64,000 nt of DNA from Pseudoalteromonas gelatinilytica (lineage in GTDB: Bacteria; Pseudomonadota; Gammaproteobacteria; Enterobacterales; Alteromonadaceae), in the NCBI RefSeq assembly GCF_001641615.1, contig NZ_LRRU01000007.1, positions 1 to 64,000 on the forward strand. The letters are read 5' to 3'. A program made the position numbers and the translations under genes. Of the stretch, positions 52,365 through 62,118 are shown in pieces (position 1 is the first letter of the stretch; the number at the start of each line of letters is the position of its first letter). Below the pieces are notes generated by a model, which was given only the letters and a program-made list of their open reading frames with translations, did not search any database and was not told the origin of the DNA.

Positions 52365-52747
52365 CAAAAAATACTCCATGCGATATCACGTCGGCGTTTT
52401 TTAACATGCTGGTGGAATAAACTAATTTCAGTGCTTTCTAGTGGTTCTAGCTGCTCGCTGAGTAGCTCTAACACAATGTTGCGATTGTTTTGCACTGTGA
52501 TTGCAAAGTTCTGCCCTTGATTTGGCTTTTGGCAGAACAGCCTAATTTCTTGATCGGTAACGCGAATACACACTGTTTCGCTGACTTCGGTATACCAATT
52601 AATGGAGACATCCATCACGCAGTCTTGCTCTACCGTTACACAGTTTTCTGGTGTTGCTTCAATGTAGCCTGCTTGTGCAAATGTGCTGCCAACAAACGAA
52701 AGGCTGCAAATGAATAAGAGTGAAAAAAGCCGAGAGCGCAACATCAT
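52364..52747 (-). CDS. DUF3019 family secreted protein
   Basis: 127 residues. I start at the ATG at 52747, which overlaps the MipA gene stop (TGATG). Signal peptide MMLRSRLFSLLFICSLSFVGSTFA. A compact domain follows with Cys residues (CVTVEQDCVMDVSINWY and VCIRVTDQEIRLFC) as in DUF3019. The family is repeatedly found between mipA-like and two-component genes in Alteromonadales and Shewanella; function unknown, possibly a periplasmic sensor partner. Confidence 0.85.
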   Translation of the reverse strand: MMLRSRLFSLLFICSLSFVGSTFAQAGYIEATPENCVTVEQDCVMDVSINWYTEVSETVCIRVTDQEIRLFCQKPNQGQNFAITVQNNRNIVLELLSEQLEPLESTEISLFHQHVKKRRRDIAWSIF

Positions 52748-53634
52748 CAGTAATTCCACGCCAAGCCAGCATAAAAAGACAATAAGTTACGGTCATCAAT
52801 AAGGGGGCTATCGGCGATACCTGAAGATAAGCGTTGGTATTTTACATCGCTTATGAATTGCCATTGTTGATTAAATTGATATTGATAGCTGGCTTTTAGA
52901 TTGTATTTTTGACTGGAGTGGCCTAAAAAAGGGCTAAACCCGGCTCGTATCTCTTTTGCAGCACTGCCATAGTAGTAATCCACTAAACCGGCACTTAAAT
53001 GCTGTATTTCAGCGCCGAGTAAAACTAGATGCTGATCAAACAAAAACAAGCGCTGTGCAGACAATGCGCCTTGTAACCCTTTGTGATAGTTGGTGAGCTC
53101 CATTGACCAATACGCGCTAAAACGCCAGCTTTGCCAGTCAACAATCGCTTCAATACCGCTCATGGCCGACAGTTTACGTTTTGATATTTTAGTAATATCA
53201 CCGCGGCGTTTTATCACCACTGGTGCTTCAATGCTTGAACCGGGTGGTGGCGGTGTCATTGAAGGGCGGCCACTGGTTGTTCTAATTGCAGTTAGTGCTG
53301 CTGAGTGTTTGGCAAAATACAGCCCATCTTCATTGAGTTGGGTGAATAACGACACTTGATAATGATCGCCCCACACGGGTGTCCAAGCAAACTGAGTATT
53401 TGCAAATGAAAAGTCACCGGCAAATACTTCTATACGCGGTAGGGCATAAAGAGGAATGTCGTCTTTTTTATAAACTGGGTTGTCGAGTTGACCATAGCCT
53501 AGGCTTAAACCAAGGCTTACTCCTTCATCAGCTAAATACGCAGAGTCAGTGCTGCTTGCCATTGCTGAAAGGCAAAGCGCACTAATTAGAAATAAAGATC
53601 GTAGCCCAAGCGAGCAACTACCTAGAACAGTCAC
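52747..53634 (-). CDS. MipA/OmpV family outer-membrane protein
   Basis: 295 residues. Signal peptide (LRSLFLISALCLSAMASS), then a beta-barrel pattern with GVSLGLSLGYGQLDNPVYKKDDIPLYALPRIEVFAGDFSFAN, a Pro-rich loop (SMTPPPPGSSIEAP) and a C-terminal SFYAGLAWNY. The family includes scaffolding protein MipA and OmpV. First gene of the mipA-DUF3019-regulator-kinase operon; the four genes overlap or nearly touch, so this is one regulatory module of the envelope. Confidence 0.88.
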   Translation of the reverse strand: MTVLGSCSLGLRSLFLISALCLSAMASSTDSAYLADEGVSLGLSLGYGQLDNPVYKKDDIPLYALPRIEVFAGDFSFANTQFAWTPVWGDHYQVSLFTQLNEDGLYFAKHSAALTAIRTTSGRPSMTPPPPGSSIEAPVVIKRRGDITKISKRKLSAMSGIEAIVDWQSWRFSAYWSMELTNYHKGLQGALSAQRLFLFDQHLVLLGAEIQHLSAGLVDYYYGSAAKEIRAGFSPFLGHSSQKYNLKASYQYQFNQQWQFISDVKYQRLSSGIADSPLIDDRNLLSFYAGLAWNY

Positions 53635-53988
53635 AAATAAACAACCTAAATGAAAAATCTCGTTAACATTAAGTTGTTATTAATGGCTTGAACAATGAAA
53701 TAATGTACCAAATTGTAGCAAGGTCTGGTTTTTGTAATCTAAATTAGTTAAGGAAATTGCTTGATAAATAAGCATATTTCACTACTTTTGCTTGGTTATT
53801 TTGAGCGGTGTTGTCATCTCTTTAGTTAGAAAAAGTTATTAACAATAAAATGGTGTTAAAACCTGCGCTTAGCGGTACAAAATGGGCCTAAATACACGTC
53901 ATTACTGGCATAGCGCTTTATTAAGTTGCTATTTGGATGAGTTTTTGCGATATTATTTATATTATAATATTAACAGGAAGCTAATAAG
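53635..53988. other. 354-bp intergenic region between mipA-like and tkt genes
   Basis: AT-rich and without any ORF of note. The last 40 bp before tkt contain GATATTATTTATATTATAAT, with overlapping palindromic AT tracts that could hold a -10 element. I see no recognisable operator, RNA or repeat. Confidence 0.5.
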
Positions 53989-55989
53989 ATGACTCTGCCT
54001 AGTTCTCAATCTGCAAATGCTATTCGCATACTTGCTGTCGATGCCGTTCAACAAGCTAACTCTGGCCACCCTGGTGCGCCGATGGGTATGGCTGATATTG
54101 CAGCGGTATTGTGGCAAAACTTTCACCGCCATAACCCATTAAACCCAGACTGGTCTAACCGTGACCGCTTTGTGTTATCAAATGGCCATGGTTCAATGCT
54201 TCAATATGCATTGTTACACCTTAGCGGTTACGACGTAAGCATTGAAGATATTAAGCAATTCCGTCAGCTTCACTCTAAAACACCGGGTCACCCAGAATAT
54301 GGTTACACTCCGGGTGTTGAAACAACGACAGGCCCATTAGGTTCTGGTATTGCTAACGCAGTTGGTATGGCAATCGCTGAAAAAACCTTAGCGGCACAAT
54401 TCAATAAGCCACAATTTGATATTGTTGATCACTTCACTTACTGCTTTATGGGTGATGGCTGTCTAATGGAAGGTATCTCGCACGAAGCATGTTCGCTGGC
54501 AGGTACGTTAGGTCTAGGCAAGCTAATCGCATTTTGGGATGACAATGGCATCTCTATCGATGGTGAAGTAGAAGGTTGGTTCACCGACGATACGCCTGCA
54601 CGTTTTGAAGCTTACGGCTGGCAAGTTATTCGTGATGTTGATGGTCACGATATGAATGCAATTGCGGGTGCAATCGAAGCGGCACAAAGCAACACCACGC
54701 AACCAACATTAATCTGTTGTAAAACAGTGATTGGTTTTGGCTCGCCAAATAAATCAGGTAGCCACGACTGTCACGGTGCACCACTGGGTCACGACGAAAT
54801 CGCAGCTGTACGTGAGCAGCTAAACTGGCCACACCCAGCATTTGAAGTTCCACAAGAGGTTTATAACGAGTGGAATACCCAAGCAAAAGGCCAAGAGCTT
54901 GAAGGTGCATGGCAGCAAAAATTTGCGGCTTATAGCAAAGCACACCCTGAACTTGCAAAAGAATATACACGTCGTGTTCTTGAAAAAGCATTACCAGCTA
55001 ACTTCGCTGAATTAGCTGATGAGTACATTGCTAAATGCCAAGCCGACATGCAAAACATTGCGACACGTAAAGCATCACAAAATGCGATCACCTTCTTTGC
55101 TAACCAGCTTCCTGAACTAATGGGTGGCTCTGCCGACCTTGCTGGTTCTAACTTAACCTTATGGCCAGAAGCAAAAGGTTTACAAGATGCTGCTGATGGT
55201 AACTACGTGTTCTATGGCGTACGTGAGTTTGGTATGAGCGCAATCATGAATGGTATTGCATTACATGGTGGTTTCATTCCATTTGGCGCAACCTTCTTAA
55301 TGTTTATGGAATACGCACGTAATGCTGTACGTATGGCAGCATTAATGAAAGCACAGAGCATTTTTGTGTATACCCATGATTCAATCGGTCAAGGTGAAGA
55401 TGGCCCAACTCACCAACCAATCGAGCAAATCGCTAACCTTCGCATGACACCAAATATGACTGCATGGCGTCCGTGTGATGAAACTGAAACTGCGGTAGCT
55501 TGGCGCCAAGCGTTATTAAAAGAAACCGGTCCAAGTTCACTGATCTTCAGCCGTCAGGGTACAAAAGCGATGGCACGTGATGCACAGCAAGTTGCTGACA
55601 TTGCTAAAGGGGGTTATGTACTTGTTGATAGCGAACAAGCTGCAGAGCTTATTCTTATTGCAACGGGTTCTGAGGTTGAACTAGCGGTGAATGCTGCTGC
55701 TGAATTAACAGCACAAGGCAAGCAAGTTCGCGTTGTATCTATGCCATCAACGAATCAGTTTGACAGCCAAGACAAAGCATACCGTCAAAGCGTGCTACCA
55801 GCGGGTACACCAAAGATTGCTGTTGAAGCTGCGCACCGTGACTTCTGGTTCAAGTATGTTGGCCAAGATGGTGATGTGCTAGGCATGGACACATTTGGTG
55901 AGTCAGCACCAGGCGCAGTACTGCTTGAGCACTTTGGATTCACAGTGGCAAACCTAGTTGCAAAAGCAAACGCATTACTTGCTGAATAA
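53989..55989 (+). CDS. tkt: transketolase
   Basis: 666 residues. Thiamine-diphosphate enzyme that moves two-carbon units between ketoses and aldoses in the non-oxidative pentose phosphate pathway. Signatures: [16 protein letters not shown] at the N-terminus, [16 protein letters not shown], ThDP-binding [32 protein letters not shown], and [19 protein letters not shown] in the second domain. AGGAAG precedes the ATG. Divergently placed from, and close to, tal and the ara genes, so this is probably the copy serving arabinose use, feeding xylulose-5-phosphate into central metabolism. Confidence 0.96.
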   Translation: MTLPSSQSANAIRILAVDAVQQANSGHPGAPMGMADIAAVLWQNFHRHNPLNPDWSNRDRFVLSNGHGSMLQYALLHLSGYDVSIEDIKQFRQLHSKTPGHPEYGYTPGVETTTGPLGSGIANAVGMAIAEKTLAAQFNKPQFDIVDHFTYCFMGDGCLMEGISHEACSLAGTLGLGKLIAFWDDNGISIDGEVEGWFTDDTPARFEAYGWQVIRDVDGHDMNAIAGAIEAAQSNTTQPTLICCKTVIGFGSPNKSGSHDCHGAPLGHDEIAAVREQLNWPHPAFEVPQEVYNEWNTQAKGQELEGAWQQKFAAYSKAHPELAKEYTRRVLEKALPANFAELADEYIAKCQADMQNIATRKASQNAITFFANQLPELMGGSADLAGSNLTLWPEAKGLQDAADGNYVFYGVREFGMSAIMNGIALHGGFIPFGATFLMFMEYARNAVRMAALMKAQSIFVYTHDSIGQGEDGPTHQPIEQIANLRMTPNMTAWRPCDETETAVAWRQALLKETGPSSLIFSRQGTKAMARDAQQVADIAKGGYVLVDSEQAAELILIATGSEVELAVNAAAELTAQGKQVRVVSMPSTNQFDSQDKAYRQSVLPAGTPKIAVEAAHRDFWFKYVGQDGDVLGMDTFGESAPGAVLLEHFGFTVANLVAKANALLAE

Positions 55990-56057
55990 TGTGACTGGCG
56001 AAAATTATCGTAATCGCAACACGATAAACCTACATTTGTGATGATGTGTAGGTAAGA

Positions 56058-56219
56058 ATACCAATTCGCAATAATACTTAATCATTTTGAGGGATTAAAC
56101 CTGTTGCTATCTGCGTTAAAAATTTCTGATTTAGAATAACTAAATAACGAAATTTTTGCCTTGCTATCAACGAGGTTTTATTGCCTCAAAATAGACTACT
56201 TAATTAAGCAAATTGGTAT
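56058..56219. mobile_element. 162-bp MITE-like inverted-repeat element
   Basis: The ends ATACCAATTCGC and GCAAATTGGTAT are inverted repeats (11 of 12). Inside, TTTTGAGG pairs with CCTCAAAA and AAAAATTTC with GAAATTTTT, so almost the whole element folds into one long imperfect hairpin. No coding capacity. Elements of this form are scattered in Vibrio and Alteromonadales genomes. It sits between tkt and the shared terminator. Confidence 0.75.
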
Positions 56220-56223
56220 AAAA

Positions 56224-56255
56224 AAAGCCCGCAAACCTTGGTTTGCGGGCTTTTT
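56224..56255. terminator. bidirectional terminator between tkt and tal
   Basis: A 13-bp stem (AAGCCCGCAAACC / GGTTTGCGGGCTT) with a 2-4 nt loop, flanked by A and T runs, between convergent genes. Confidence 0.9.
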
Positions 56256-56273
56256 GCTGCTTAAACAATCGGT

Positions 56274-57227
56274 TTAAACTAGTTCGCTTAAGATTGACTC
56301 TAGTTTCTCTTGGTCAATTGCGAATTGACGAATACCTTGGCTTAGCTTTTCAGTTGCCATAGCATCTTCATTCATTTCCCAGCGGAAAGCTTGTTCAGTC
56401 ATTGCAGCTGGCGCTTCTGCTTTTTCTGTTGCTGGTAATAGTTTTTGAGTTAATGGTGCGTCAGTTGCAGCTAGTTCAGCAAGTAACTTAGGGCTGATAG
56501 TTAAACGATCACAACCTGCTAATTCTTGGATTTCACCGATGTTACGGAAGCTTGCGCCCATTACAATCGTTTCGTAGCCGTGCTTTTTGAAGTAGTTGTA
56601 GATATGCGTTACTGACTTAACGCCCGGATCGTTAGCACCGTCGAAATCAGCGCTTGCATCTTGTGCTTTGTACCAGTCAAGAATACGACCAACGAATGGT
56701 GAAATTAGGTAAGCACCCACTTCGGCACAAGCACGTGCTTGAGCAAATGCAAATACCAGCGTTAGGTTACAACGGATACCTTGCGCTTCAAGTACCTTGG
56801 CTGCTTGAATACCTTCCCATGTTGAAGCAATTTTGATTAACACGCGCGATGTGTCGATGCCTTGCTCTTTATATAAAGCAACAAGCTCAAGTGCTTTATC
56901 AATGGTTGCTTGAGTATCAAATGATAAACGCGCATCCACTTCTGTTGAAACTAAACCCGGCACTTGCTCCATTAATTTAGAGCCAATTAATACCGCTAGC
57001 TTGTCGGCTGCTTTTGTTACAACTTCAGCTGCGTCACTGCTTTGTGCTTTTGCCCATGATACGGCTTCGGCAGCAAGTGGGCGATATTTCTCAATTTGAA
57101 TCGCGTTTAAGATTAGTGATGGGTTTGTTGTTGCATCTTGCGGTTTATATTCGTTGATTGCTTCAAAATCACCCGTGTCAGCAACAACGGTTGTCACTGC
57201 TTTAAGTTGTTCTAATTGACTAGACAT
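56274..57227 (-). CDS. tal: transaldolase
   Basis: 317 residues. The ATG at 57227 follows GGGATAACT and starts [24 protein letters not shown]; the upstream Met at 57251 is rejected because relatives begin here. Class I aldolase-type enzyme that transfers dihydroxyacetone through a Schiff base: [29 protein letters not shown] (active-site Lys), [11 protein letters not shown] and [10 protein letters not shown]. Works with transketolase. Divergent from araB across a 231-bp region with a repeated candidate operator. Confidence 0.96.
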   Translation of the reverse strand: MSSQLEQLKAVTTVVADTGDFEAINEYKPQDATTNPSLILNAIQIEKYRPLAAEAVSWAKAQSSDAAEVVTKAADKLAVLIGSKLMEQVPGLVSTEVDARLSFDTQATIDKALELVALYKEQGIDTSRVLIKIASTWEGIQAAKVLEAQGIRCNLTLVFAFAQARACAEVGAYLISPFVGRILDWYKAQDASADFDGANDPGVKSVTHIYNYFKKHGYETIVMGASFRNIGEIQELAGCDRLTISPKLLAELAATDAPLTQKLLPATEKAEAPAAMTEQAFRWEMNEDAMATEKLSQGIRQFAIDQEKLESILSELV

Positions 57228-57240
57228 AGTTATCCCATTC

Positions 57241-57436
57241 TTATCATACAAAAGTTAATGTAGTGGCTTTAACCTATTATTTGTGCTGAAAAAACAATCT
57301 AATCTTCCAGAGAAACTGCGCAATAAATCGCCCGCCAGCAGCAAATAATCCTGTTAATAATATTTTTATAATACCTTTACAATCTGGTATTGTTGATATT
57401 ATCATACAAATAAAGATAATGACTAACAATGTTAGT
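57241..57436. promoter_or_regulatory. candidate arabinose operators in the tal-araB intergenic region
   Basis: The identical 12-mer TTATCATACAAA occurs at 57241-57252, next to tal, and at 57399-57410, next to araB. The second copy is part of a larger near-palindrome with TTGTTGAT on its left. ACTAAC-AAT-GTTAGT at 57422-57436 is a perfect palindrome 22 bp before araB. A variant of the 12-mer recurs before galM (62074). A common repressor site of the AraR type is likely; the regulator gene is not in the window. Confidence 0.5.
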
Positions 57437-57458
57437 AAGCAATTAGTGAAAGGTAATT

Positions 57459-59111
57459 ATGTCTCGTTATACGTTGGGATTAGACTACGGGTCAGACTCG
57501 GTAAGAGCATTACTCGTTGATGTTGCGACTGGTGAAGAACTTGCCAGCCATTTAGTAAACTACCCGCGCTGGGCACAAGGCTTATATTGTGACCCAAGTA
57601 AGGATCAGTTTCGTCAGCATCCACAAGACTATATTGATAGCCTTGTAGAAGTAGTAAATGGTCTATGGTCACAAGTTCCAGCGGGTACTGCAGACAAAGT
57701 AGTGGGTATGAGCTTTGATACAACTGGCTCAACGCCTGTGGCAATTAATAGCCAAGGTACACCACTGGCATTAACTGAAGAATTTGCAGAAAATCCAAAT
57801 GCGATGTTCATTTTGTGGAAAGACCATACGTCTATTAAAGAAGCAAATGAAATCACTGCAGCTGCCACTAACAACGATGTGAACTACCTTTCACACATGG
57901 GCGGTATCTACTCTTCTGAGTGGTACTGGGCCAAAGCATTACATATTTTCCGCGTTGATAGCAGTGTAAAAGCAGCCACTTATTCATGGGTTGAACACTG
58001 CGATTGGATGACCGCGCTAATGTGCGGCACAACGCACCCTGAAGTATTAAAGCTAGGGCGTTGTGCAACGGGCCACAAACAAATGTGGAACGAGCAGTGG
58101 GGCGGTTTCCCACCAAACAGCTTCTTCAGCAATATCGATCCACTATTAGATGGTGTTGTTGATACGTTAAATGCAACTACAGAGCCAAGCGATCAAGTTG
58201 CTGGCAACTTAACTGCTGAGTGGGCCGAGAAGCTTGGTTTACCACAAGGTATTGTTGTTGGTTACGGTGCATTTGACTGTCACATGGGGGCAGTAGCAGC
58301 CAATGTTCGCCCTGGTGTTCTAACTAAAGTAATGGGTACTTCAACCTGTGACATCACTGTAACGTCTCAAGAGCAGCTAGGTGATACTTGCGTTAAAGGT
58401 ATTTGTGGTCAAGTTGACGGCTCAGTGATCCCTGGAATGGTTGGCTTAGAAGCTGGTCAATCTGCGTTTGGTGATTTATACGCATGGTTCAAGAACCTAG
58501 TACTTTGGCCAACTCGCCAACTTACAAATCTATCTGACGCTGAGCAAGCGTTAGTTAACAAGCTAGAAGACTCAATCTTAGTTGAGTTATCAAAAGCGGC
58601 AGCTGCATTGCCTGTAACAAGCAACGATGTAACGGCGCTTGATTGGGTAAATGGTCGTCGTACGCCAGATGCTGACCAAAGCGTTGCCATGGCATTAACA
58701 GGCTTAAAAATGGGCACCGATGCACCTAAGTTCTTCAAAGCGCTTGTTGAAGCAACTGCGTTTGGCGCACGTGCTATCACTGAGCGCTTCCGTAGTGAAG
58801 GCGTACCAATCGAGTCAGTGGTTGTTATCGGCGGTATCTCTAAAAAATCAGACTACGTAATGCAAACTTGTGCTGATGTTTGGAACTGTCCAATCGACGT
58901 TTTAGAAAGTGAGCAAAGCTGTGCATTGGGTGCGGCAATTATGGCTGCGGTTGCTGCAGGTGAGCACGCAACAGTGGCTGATGCTCAAAAAGTAATGGCG
59001 TCGTCAGTGTGTCATCAGTACCTACCAAACCCTGAGCGCGTTGCTGTGTATGACGAGCTTTATGCTAACTACCAAGCACTTGCAAGCTATGTAAACGGAG
59101 ACAAAGCATGA
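57459..59111 (+). CDS. araB: ribulokinase
   Basis: 550 residues. FGGY-family sugar kinase that phosphorylates L-ribulose to L-ribulose-5-phosphate. N-terminal GLDYGSDSVRALLVDVATG (phosphate 1 motif), SFDTTGSTPV, WKDHTSIKEA, WVEHCDWMTALMCG and, in the C-terminal half, GYGAFDCHMGAVAANVRPG, GTSTCDITV and VVIGGISKKSDYVMQ, all as in AraB. GAAAGGTAATT precedes the ATG. First gene of araB-araD-araA; the araD start codon overlaps its stop. Confidence 0.96.
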   Translation: MSRYTLGLDYGSDSVRALLVDVATGEELASHLVNYPRWAQGLYCDPSKDQFRQHPQDYIDSLVEVVNGLWSQVPAGTADKVVGMSFDTTGSTPVAINSQGTPLALTEEFAENPNAMFILWKDHTSIKEANEITAAATNNDVNYLSHMGGIYSSEWYWAKALHIFRVDSSVKAATYSWVEHCDWMTALMCGTTHPEVLKLGRCATGHKQMWNEQWGGFPPNSFFSNIDPLLDGVVDTLNATTEPSDQVAGNLTAEWAEKLGLPQGIVVGYGAFDCHMGAVAANVRPGVLTKVMGTSTCDITVTSQEQLGDTCVKGICGQVDGSVIPGMVGLEAGQSAFGDLYAWFKNLVLWPTRQLTNLSDAEQALVNKLEDSILVELSKAAAALPVTSNDVTALDWVNGRRTPDADQSVAMALTGLKMGTDAPKFFKALVEATAFGARAITERFRSEGVPIESVVVIGGISKKSDYVMQTCADVWNCPIDVLESEQSCALGAAIMAAVAAGEHATVADAQKVMASSVCHQYLPNPERVAVYDELYANYQALASYVNGDKA

Positions 59112-59803
59112 GTTTTACTGAACTAAAACGTGAAGTCTATGAAGCGAACATGGAGCTGCAACGTCGTGGCTTAGTAATTTATACCTTTGGTAACGTATCG
59201 CAAATCGACCGCGACAAAGGCGTAATCGCGATTAAACCAAGTGGTGTATCGTACGACCAAATGAAAGCTGACGACATGGTGATCGTCGACCTTGAAAACA
59301 ACATTGTTGAAGGGTCTATGCGTCCGTCTTCTGACACTAAAACACATGTTCATTTATATCGCCACTTCGATGCAATTGGCGGTGTAACACACACGCATTC
59401 GACCTATGCAACTGCATGGGCGCAAGCAAAACAAAGCATTCCTTGCCTTGGCACAACTCACGCTGACTATGTACACGGTGACATCACCTGTACTCGTGAG
59501 CTAACCGATGAGCAAGTGAATGGCGATTATGAATTAGAAACCGGTATTCAAATTACTGATGCGTATCAAGACCGCGATCCGAAAGCTGCACCTATGGTGA
59601 TTGTTGCGGGTCATGCGCCTTTCACGTGGGGTAAAGATGCCGCTCAGTCTGTATACCATGCCGCGCTACTCGAAGAGATTGCACGCATGGCGTATTTAAC
59701 ACGCACTTTAGATCCACACGCAGCTGAACTTAAAAAAGCAGTGATGGATAAACATTATCTACGTAAGCACGGTAAAAACGCGTATTACGGTCAGAGCAAA
59801 TAG
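59108..59803 (+). CDS. araD: L-ribulose-5-phosphate 4-epimerase
   Basis: 231 residues. Class II aldolase-fold, zinc enzyme that converts L-ribulose-5-phosphate to D-xylulose-5-phosphate. VYEANMELQRRGLVIYTFGNVSQID and IKPSGVSYDQM form the N-terminal part; the zinc ligands are in GGVTHTHSTYATAWAQA and the third His near VAGHAPFTWG. The usual SSDTKTH phosphate-binding stretch is present as PSSDTKTHVHLY. ATG overlaps the araB stop (ATGA); GGAGACAAAGC is the ribosome binding site. Confidence 0.96.
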   Translation: MSFTELKREVYEANMELQRRGLVIYTFGNVSQIDRDKGVIAIKPSGVSYDQMKADDMVIVDLENNIVEGSMRPSSDTKTHVHLYRHFDAIGGVTHTHSTYATAWAQAKQSIPCLGTTHADYVHGDITCTRELTDEQVNGDYELETGIQITDAYQDRDPKAAPMVIVAGHAPFTWGKDAAQSVYHAALLEEIARMAYLTRTLDPHAAELKKAVMDKHYLRKHGKNAYYGQSK

Positions 59804-59826
59804 CAAGAATTTAGAGGATTATTAAC

Positions 59827-61326
59827 ATGACGACGATGACGAAAGAAGTCTGGTTTGTTACCGGCTCACAACATCTTTATGGTCCTAAGGTGTTAGAAAC
59901 GGTTGCCAAAGACAGCGAAGCAATTGTAGCGGGCTTAAACAGCGAAGCGAACTTACCAGTAAACTTGGTATGTAAGCCTACCGTTAAGTCACCTGAAGAA
60001 ATTCACGCTGTTTGCCAAGCGGCAAATACGGATCCTAACTGTGTTGGTTTAGTTTTATGGATGCACACTTTCTCACCTGCGAAAATGTGGATTGCTGGCC
60101 TAAGCGAATTACGTAAGCCTTGGTTACACCTTCATACTCAGTTCAACGCAGCCCTTCCTTGGTCTGACATCAACATGAACTACATGAATACGCACCAAAG
60201 TGCACACGGTGACCGTGAGTTCGGTTTCATCGGTACTGTAATGCGTAAAGAGCGTAAAGTTGTTGCAGGTCACTGGCAACGTGCTGACGTACAACAGCAG
60301 TTAGATGACTGGTGTCGTGCGGCAAAAGGTTGGGCAGAAAGCCAAACACTTAAAGTTGCGCGTTTTGGCGACAACATGCGTCAAGTTGCGGTGACTGAAG
60401 GTAACAAAGTTTCAGCGCAAATTACTTTTGGTTATGAAGTACACGCGTTTGGTGTCGCTGAGCTTGTAAAAGTGGTTGATACAATCACAGAAGACGAAAT
60501 CGATGCACAGTTAGAGCTATATAAGCAAGACTACGTAATTGCTGACGAAACTCTACAAGACGATTACGCAGTGAAAATGCTACGCAACGAAGCACGTTTA
60601 GAGCTTGGTATGGAGCGTTTCTTAGAGAAAGGTGGCTTTAAAGCATTCACAAACTGTTTTGAAGACTTATCAGGTCTTTCTGGTCTTCCGGGTCTTGCTA
60701 CACAGCGCCTAATGTCGAAAGGCTATGGTTACGGTGGTGAGGGTGACTGGAAAACAGCTGCTATGGTTCGCATCATGAAAGTAATGGGTGAAGGCCGTGA
60801 AGGTGGTTGTTCATTCATGGAAGATTACACTTACAACATGGGTGAGACTGACCAAGTACTTGGCGCACACATGTTAGAAGTGTGTCCTTCAATTGCAGCG
60901 CAAAAACCACGTCTTGAAGTTCACCAGCACACTATTGGTGTGAAATGTGATGTAGGTCGTTTATTGTTTACTGCAAAACCAGGTGCTGCAATCAACGTAT
61001 CACCAATTGATATGGGTAACCGTTTCCGTATTCTAATTAACGAAGTAGACACAGTGGCTCCGCCAGCTGATTTACCTCACTTACCTGTTGCTTCAGCGCT
61101 TTGGGAACCAAAACCAAATCTATCTGTAGCATCAGCTGCATGGATCCACGCCGGTGGTGCACACCACACTGCATACAGCCAAGCAGTAACAACCGATATG
61201 ATTATCGATTTTGCTGAAATGGCTGGCGTTGAAACGATGATCATCGATAACGATACGACGATCCGTGGTTTCAAAACAGAGCTTCGTCATAACGCAGCTT
61301 ACTACATGCTAAAACGTGGCCTGTAA
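59827..61326 (+). CDS. araA: L-arabinose isomerase
   Basis: 499 residues. Interconverts L-arabinose and L-ribulose with Mn2+. Family signatures: [98 protein letters not shown] and [17 protein letters not shown], which include the metal-binding Glu and His residues. AGAGGATTATTAAC leads into the ATG. Standard length; third gene of the ara operon. Confidence 0.97.
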   Translation: MTTMTKEVWFVTGSQHLYGPKVLETVAKDSEAIVAGLNSEANLPVNLVCKPTVKSPEEIHAVCQAANTDPNCVGLVLWMHTFSPAKMWIAGLSELRKPWLHLHTQFNAALPWSDINMNYMNTHQSAHGDREFGFIGTVMRKERKVVAGHWQRADVQQQLDDWCRAAKGWAESQTLKVARFGDNMRQVAVTEGNKVSAQITFGYEVHAFGVAELVKVVDTITEDEIDAQLELYKQDYVIADETLQDDYAVKMLRNEARLELGMERFLEKGGFKAFTNCFEDLSGLSGLPGLATQRLMSKGYGYGGEGDWKTAAMVRIMKVMGEGREGGCSFMEDYTYNMGETDQVLGAHMLEVCPSIAAQKPRLEVHQHTIGVKCDVGRLLFTAKPGAAINVSPIDMGNRFRILINEVDTVAPPADLPHLPVASALWEPKPNLSVASAAWIHAGGAHHTAYSQAVTTDMIIDFAEMAGVETMIIDNDTTIRGFKTELRHNAAYYMLKRGL

Positions 61327-61347
61327 GAATTAGTACTTTATGTACTA

Positions 61348-61427
61348 GAACGTGCTGTGTGTGAGCACGTTCACCCCAAATTTTGTTGTCGATTAAGCCA
61401 GTGATGAGCCACGCTCTTCGCTGGCTT
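61348..61427 (+). other. two strong hairpins between araA and the HAD gene
   Basis: GAACGTGCT-7-AGCACGTTC (61348-61372) and a 15-position stem with one mismatch (AAGCCAGTGATGAGC / GCTCTTCGCTGGCTT, 61395-61427). Neither is followed by a T run, so they may be mRNA-stabilising or partial terminators that set the araA/downstream ratio. Confidence 0.5.
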
Positions 61428-61462
61428 ATGCTATTGTGAAGCTAAACATTTTAGGAGTAGAT

Positions 61463-62047
61463 ATGATCGATTTAAGCGCCTACCAAGGCATTATTTTTGA
61501 TATGGATGGCACCTTAATTGACTCAATGGGCAGTCACTTACAGGCATGGCAGAAAGCTTGCGAAGCCTATGGGTATCCATTCGATTACGACTACATGTAT
61601 AGCTTAGGCGGCATTCCGACCGTTAAAACAATTGAAATGCTTAACGAAAAATTTGGTTTAGATCATGACCCTTTGGTTGTGGCAAAAGATAAACACCAGT
61701 TTTGGGTTGATTTACAACATCATCCACTAGTGATTGACGAAACCGTCGCAGTACTTGAAAAGTACCATGGTGTATTGCCAATGGGTGTGGGCACGGGGGC
61801 TGACCGCGAGCATGCAATTGATCATCTAACAGATACGAATTTAATTAATAAAATTGGTGCCTTAGTGACTGCCAGTGATGTTAGTAAAGGCAAGCCGAAC
61901 CCAGAAACATTCTTAAAAGTAGCAGCGCTTTTAGGTGTTGAACCAAGTCAATGTGTGGTGTTTGAAGACACACAAATTGGCTACCAAGCCGCCAAAAGTG
62001 CGGGGATGGATTGCATCATGGTGAAAGACGGCAAAATCCAACTTTAG
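61463..62047 (+). CDS. HAD-superfamily sugar phosphatase (YqaB-like)
   Basis: 194 residues. The ATG at 61463 follows TAGGAGTAGAT, so the longer start at 61436 is rejected. HAD motif I IIFDMDGTLIDSM (nucleophile Asp and acid Asp), motif II region GVGTGADREH, motif III KGKPNPETFLKV, motif IV VVFEDTQIGYQAAKSAGM. The beta-phosphoglucomutase/YqaB subgroup dephosphorylates small sugar phosphates. In the ara cluster it may remove toxic sugar-phosphate build-up; this is an inference from position. Confidence 0.87.
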   Translation: MIDLSAYQGIIFDMDGTLIDSMGSHLQAWQKACEAYGYPFDYDYMYSLGGIPTVKTIEMLNEKFGLDHDPLVVAKDKHQFWVDLQHHPLVIDETVAVLEKYHGVLPMGVGTGADREHAIDHLTDTNLINKIGALVTASDVSKGKPNPETFLKVAALLGVEPSQCVVFEDTQIGYQAAKSAGMDCIMVKDGKIQL

Positions 62048-62073
62048 CGATTAAATTTGCAATGACACCTGTA

Positions 62074-62099
62074 TTTGTATTATAAAACTATAAATACAA
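62074..62099. promoter_or_regulatory. candidate arabinose operator before galM
   Basis: TTGTATT-N11-AATACAA is a perfect 7-bp inverted repeat. Its left part, TTTGTATTATAA, matches the complement of the 12-mer found twice between tal and araB at 11 of 12 positions. Confidence 0.45.
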
Positions 62100-62118
62100 T
62101 TACAAAAAGGTTATTCAT

